From assembly GCF_003966975.1 (NCBI RefSeq), contig NZ_AP018437.1, positions 1,054,001-1,118,000 on the forward strand: DNA of 64,000 nucleotides. The letters are read 5' to 3'. Position 1 is the stretch's first letter. Each line of letters opens with the position of its first letter. The notes below the pieces were generated by a model. The model had not been told where the DNA came from. It searched no databases and worked only from the letters and a program-made list of their open reading frames with translations. The translations under genes were made by a program, and so were the position numbers. Source of the stretch: Pelolinea submarina (lineage in GTDB: Bacteria; Chloroflexota; Anaerolineae; Anaerolineales; Anaerolineaceae). Shown piece by piece: positions 63,660 to 64,000 of the stretch.

Positions 63660-64000
63660 ATGAATACTACTGAAAAAGTAATGGAAAAAACACCAATCCT
63701 TAGTGTAGAAGGTGTTAGCAAAGCTTTCCCCGGCGTTCAGGCTTTGACAAGTGTTGATTTCTGCGTCATGGAAGGCGAAATCCACGGGTTGGTTGGCAAG
63801 AACGGTGCCGGAAAATCCACCCTGATGGCCATCCTGATGGGCATTCTGGAACCCAACGAAGGCACCATCATCGTCGGCGACCAGCAATTCCACGCGATGA
63901 GCCCCAAAGAAGCCATCGAAAAAGGTATTGCCTACGTTCCCCAACACGTGGCCATGATGGACAGCCTGACCGTGGCTGAAAATATTCTGGCCGGGGAGCT
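63660..64000 (+). CDS. Sugar ABC transporter ATP-binding protein (RbsA-like, N-terminal part)
   Basis: The gene runs off the window; 113 codons are visible. After a short leader, ILSVEGVSKAFPGVQAL and the Walker A GKNGAGKST begin the first ATPase domain, then the Q-loop region IAYVPQHVAMMDSLTV and the start of AENILAGE. This is the RbsA/MglA type with two fused ATPase domains (second not visible). ATG 63660 follows AAGGAAGTGGTGAA, 15 bases after the permease stop. Confidence 0.88.
   Translation, partial: MNTTEKVMEKTPILSVEGVSKAFPGVQALTSVDFCVMEGEIHGLVGKNGAGKSTLMAILMGILEPNEGTIIVGDQQFHAMSPKEAIEKGIAYVPQHVAMMDSLTVAENILAGE

Overview
The window reads as a chromosome segment of an anaerobic or facultatively anaerobic bacterium, most likely a member of the Chloroflexota (Anaerolineae-like). 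This is an inference from gene content: a lipoprotein with a Pro/Thr-rich linker and a sortase fold, a BcsB/Wzz-like pair, very large PAS/GAF kinases, several SorC-type sugar regulators, two separate 2-oxoacid dehydrogenase gene sets, and a cupin-type phosphoglucose isomerase. No rRNA, tRNA, CRISPR array, transposase or phage gene was seen.

Layout. (1) 1-3757: the end of a mannose-family PTS operon (IID, Zn-alcohol dehydrogenase, IIA, LsrF-like class I aldolase) followed by a SorC-type regulator. (2) 3767-6811, minus strand: GH13 glycosidase, its likely TetR regulator (both preceded by matching palindromes) and L-lactate dehydrogenase. (3) 7041-9503, minus: a ferric-reductase-like flavocytochrome and a pentaheme cytochrome c, a plausible membrane electron-transfer pair. 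(4) 9746-13757: a sortase-fold lipoprotein, a Wzz-like protein fused to a degenerate GGDEF domain, and a BcsB-like protein. (5) 13847-16591, minus: a PEP-synthase-like phosphotransferase with rifampin phosphotransferase (Rph) domain order. (6) 16842-22326: a compact cassette of BlaI regulator, response regulator, sensor kinase and ABC exporter that looks like a Firmicutes antimicrobial-peptide resistance module. (7) 22346-26561, minus: a short-chain dehydrogenase, a fused E1 alpha-beta and an E2. (8) 27105-28138: L-rhamnose mutarotase and an unknown secreted protein. (9) 28474-42209: two convergent signalling operons, one with a 2180-residue hybrid kinase plus an HD-GYP response regulator, the other with a Cache/GAF kinase, a single-domain receiver and a REC-GAF-PAS-HD-GYP protein.

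(10) 43356-64000 is the most interesting part: a sugar-catabolic region of three apparent transcription units. Unit A (43356-52593) has a SorC regulator, SIS-domain isomerase, Zn-dehydrogenase, a DXR-like (DRL) oxidoreductase with a SAF domain, FGGY kinase, FucI/AraA-like isomerase, DUF4432 epimerase-like protein and an M24-fold protein that has lost its metal ligands. Unit B (52812-60990) has a class II aldolase, PfkB kinase, cyclase-family hydrolase, E1 alpha, E1 beta, E2, cupin phosphoglucose isomerase, ROK kinase (probably CTG start) and a SorC regulator. Unit C (61379 onward) is a ribose-type ABC importer cut by the window end. The promoters of units B and C share an identical 16-base block reaching into the -35 box, and unit A carries the first nine bases of it in its leader, which points to co-regulation by the SorC proteins.

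How it may work (inference): the importer brings in a sugar or polyol; dehydrogenase, isomerase and kinases make a ketose phosphate; the DRL enzyme may rearrange the carbon skeleton; the aldolase and/or the TPP-dependent E1/E2 complex cleave the product. The pairing of a DXR-like oxidoreductoisomerase with an acetoin-dehydrogenase-like complex raises the testable idea that a 1-deoxyketose or branched sugar phosphate is broken down to acetyl-CoA. No lipoamide dehydrogenase (E3) is present in the window.
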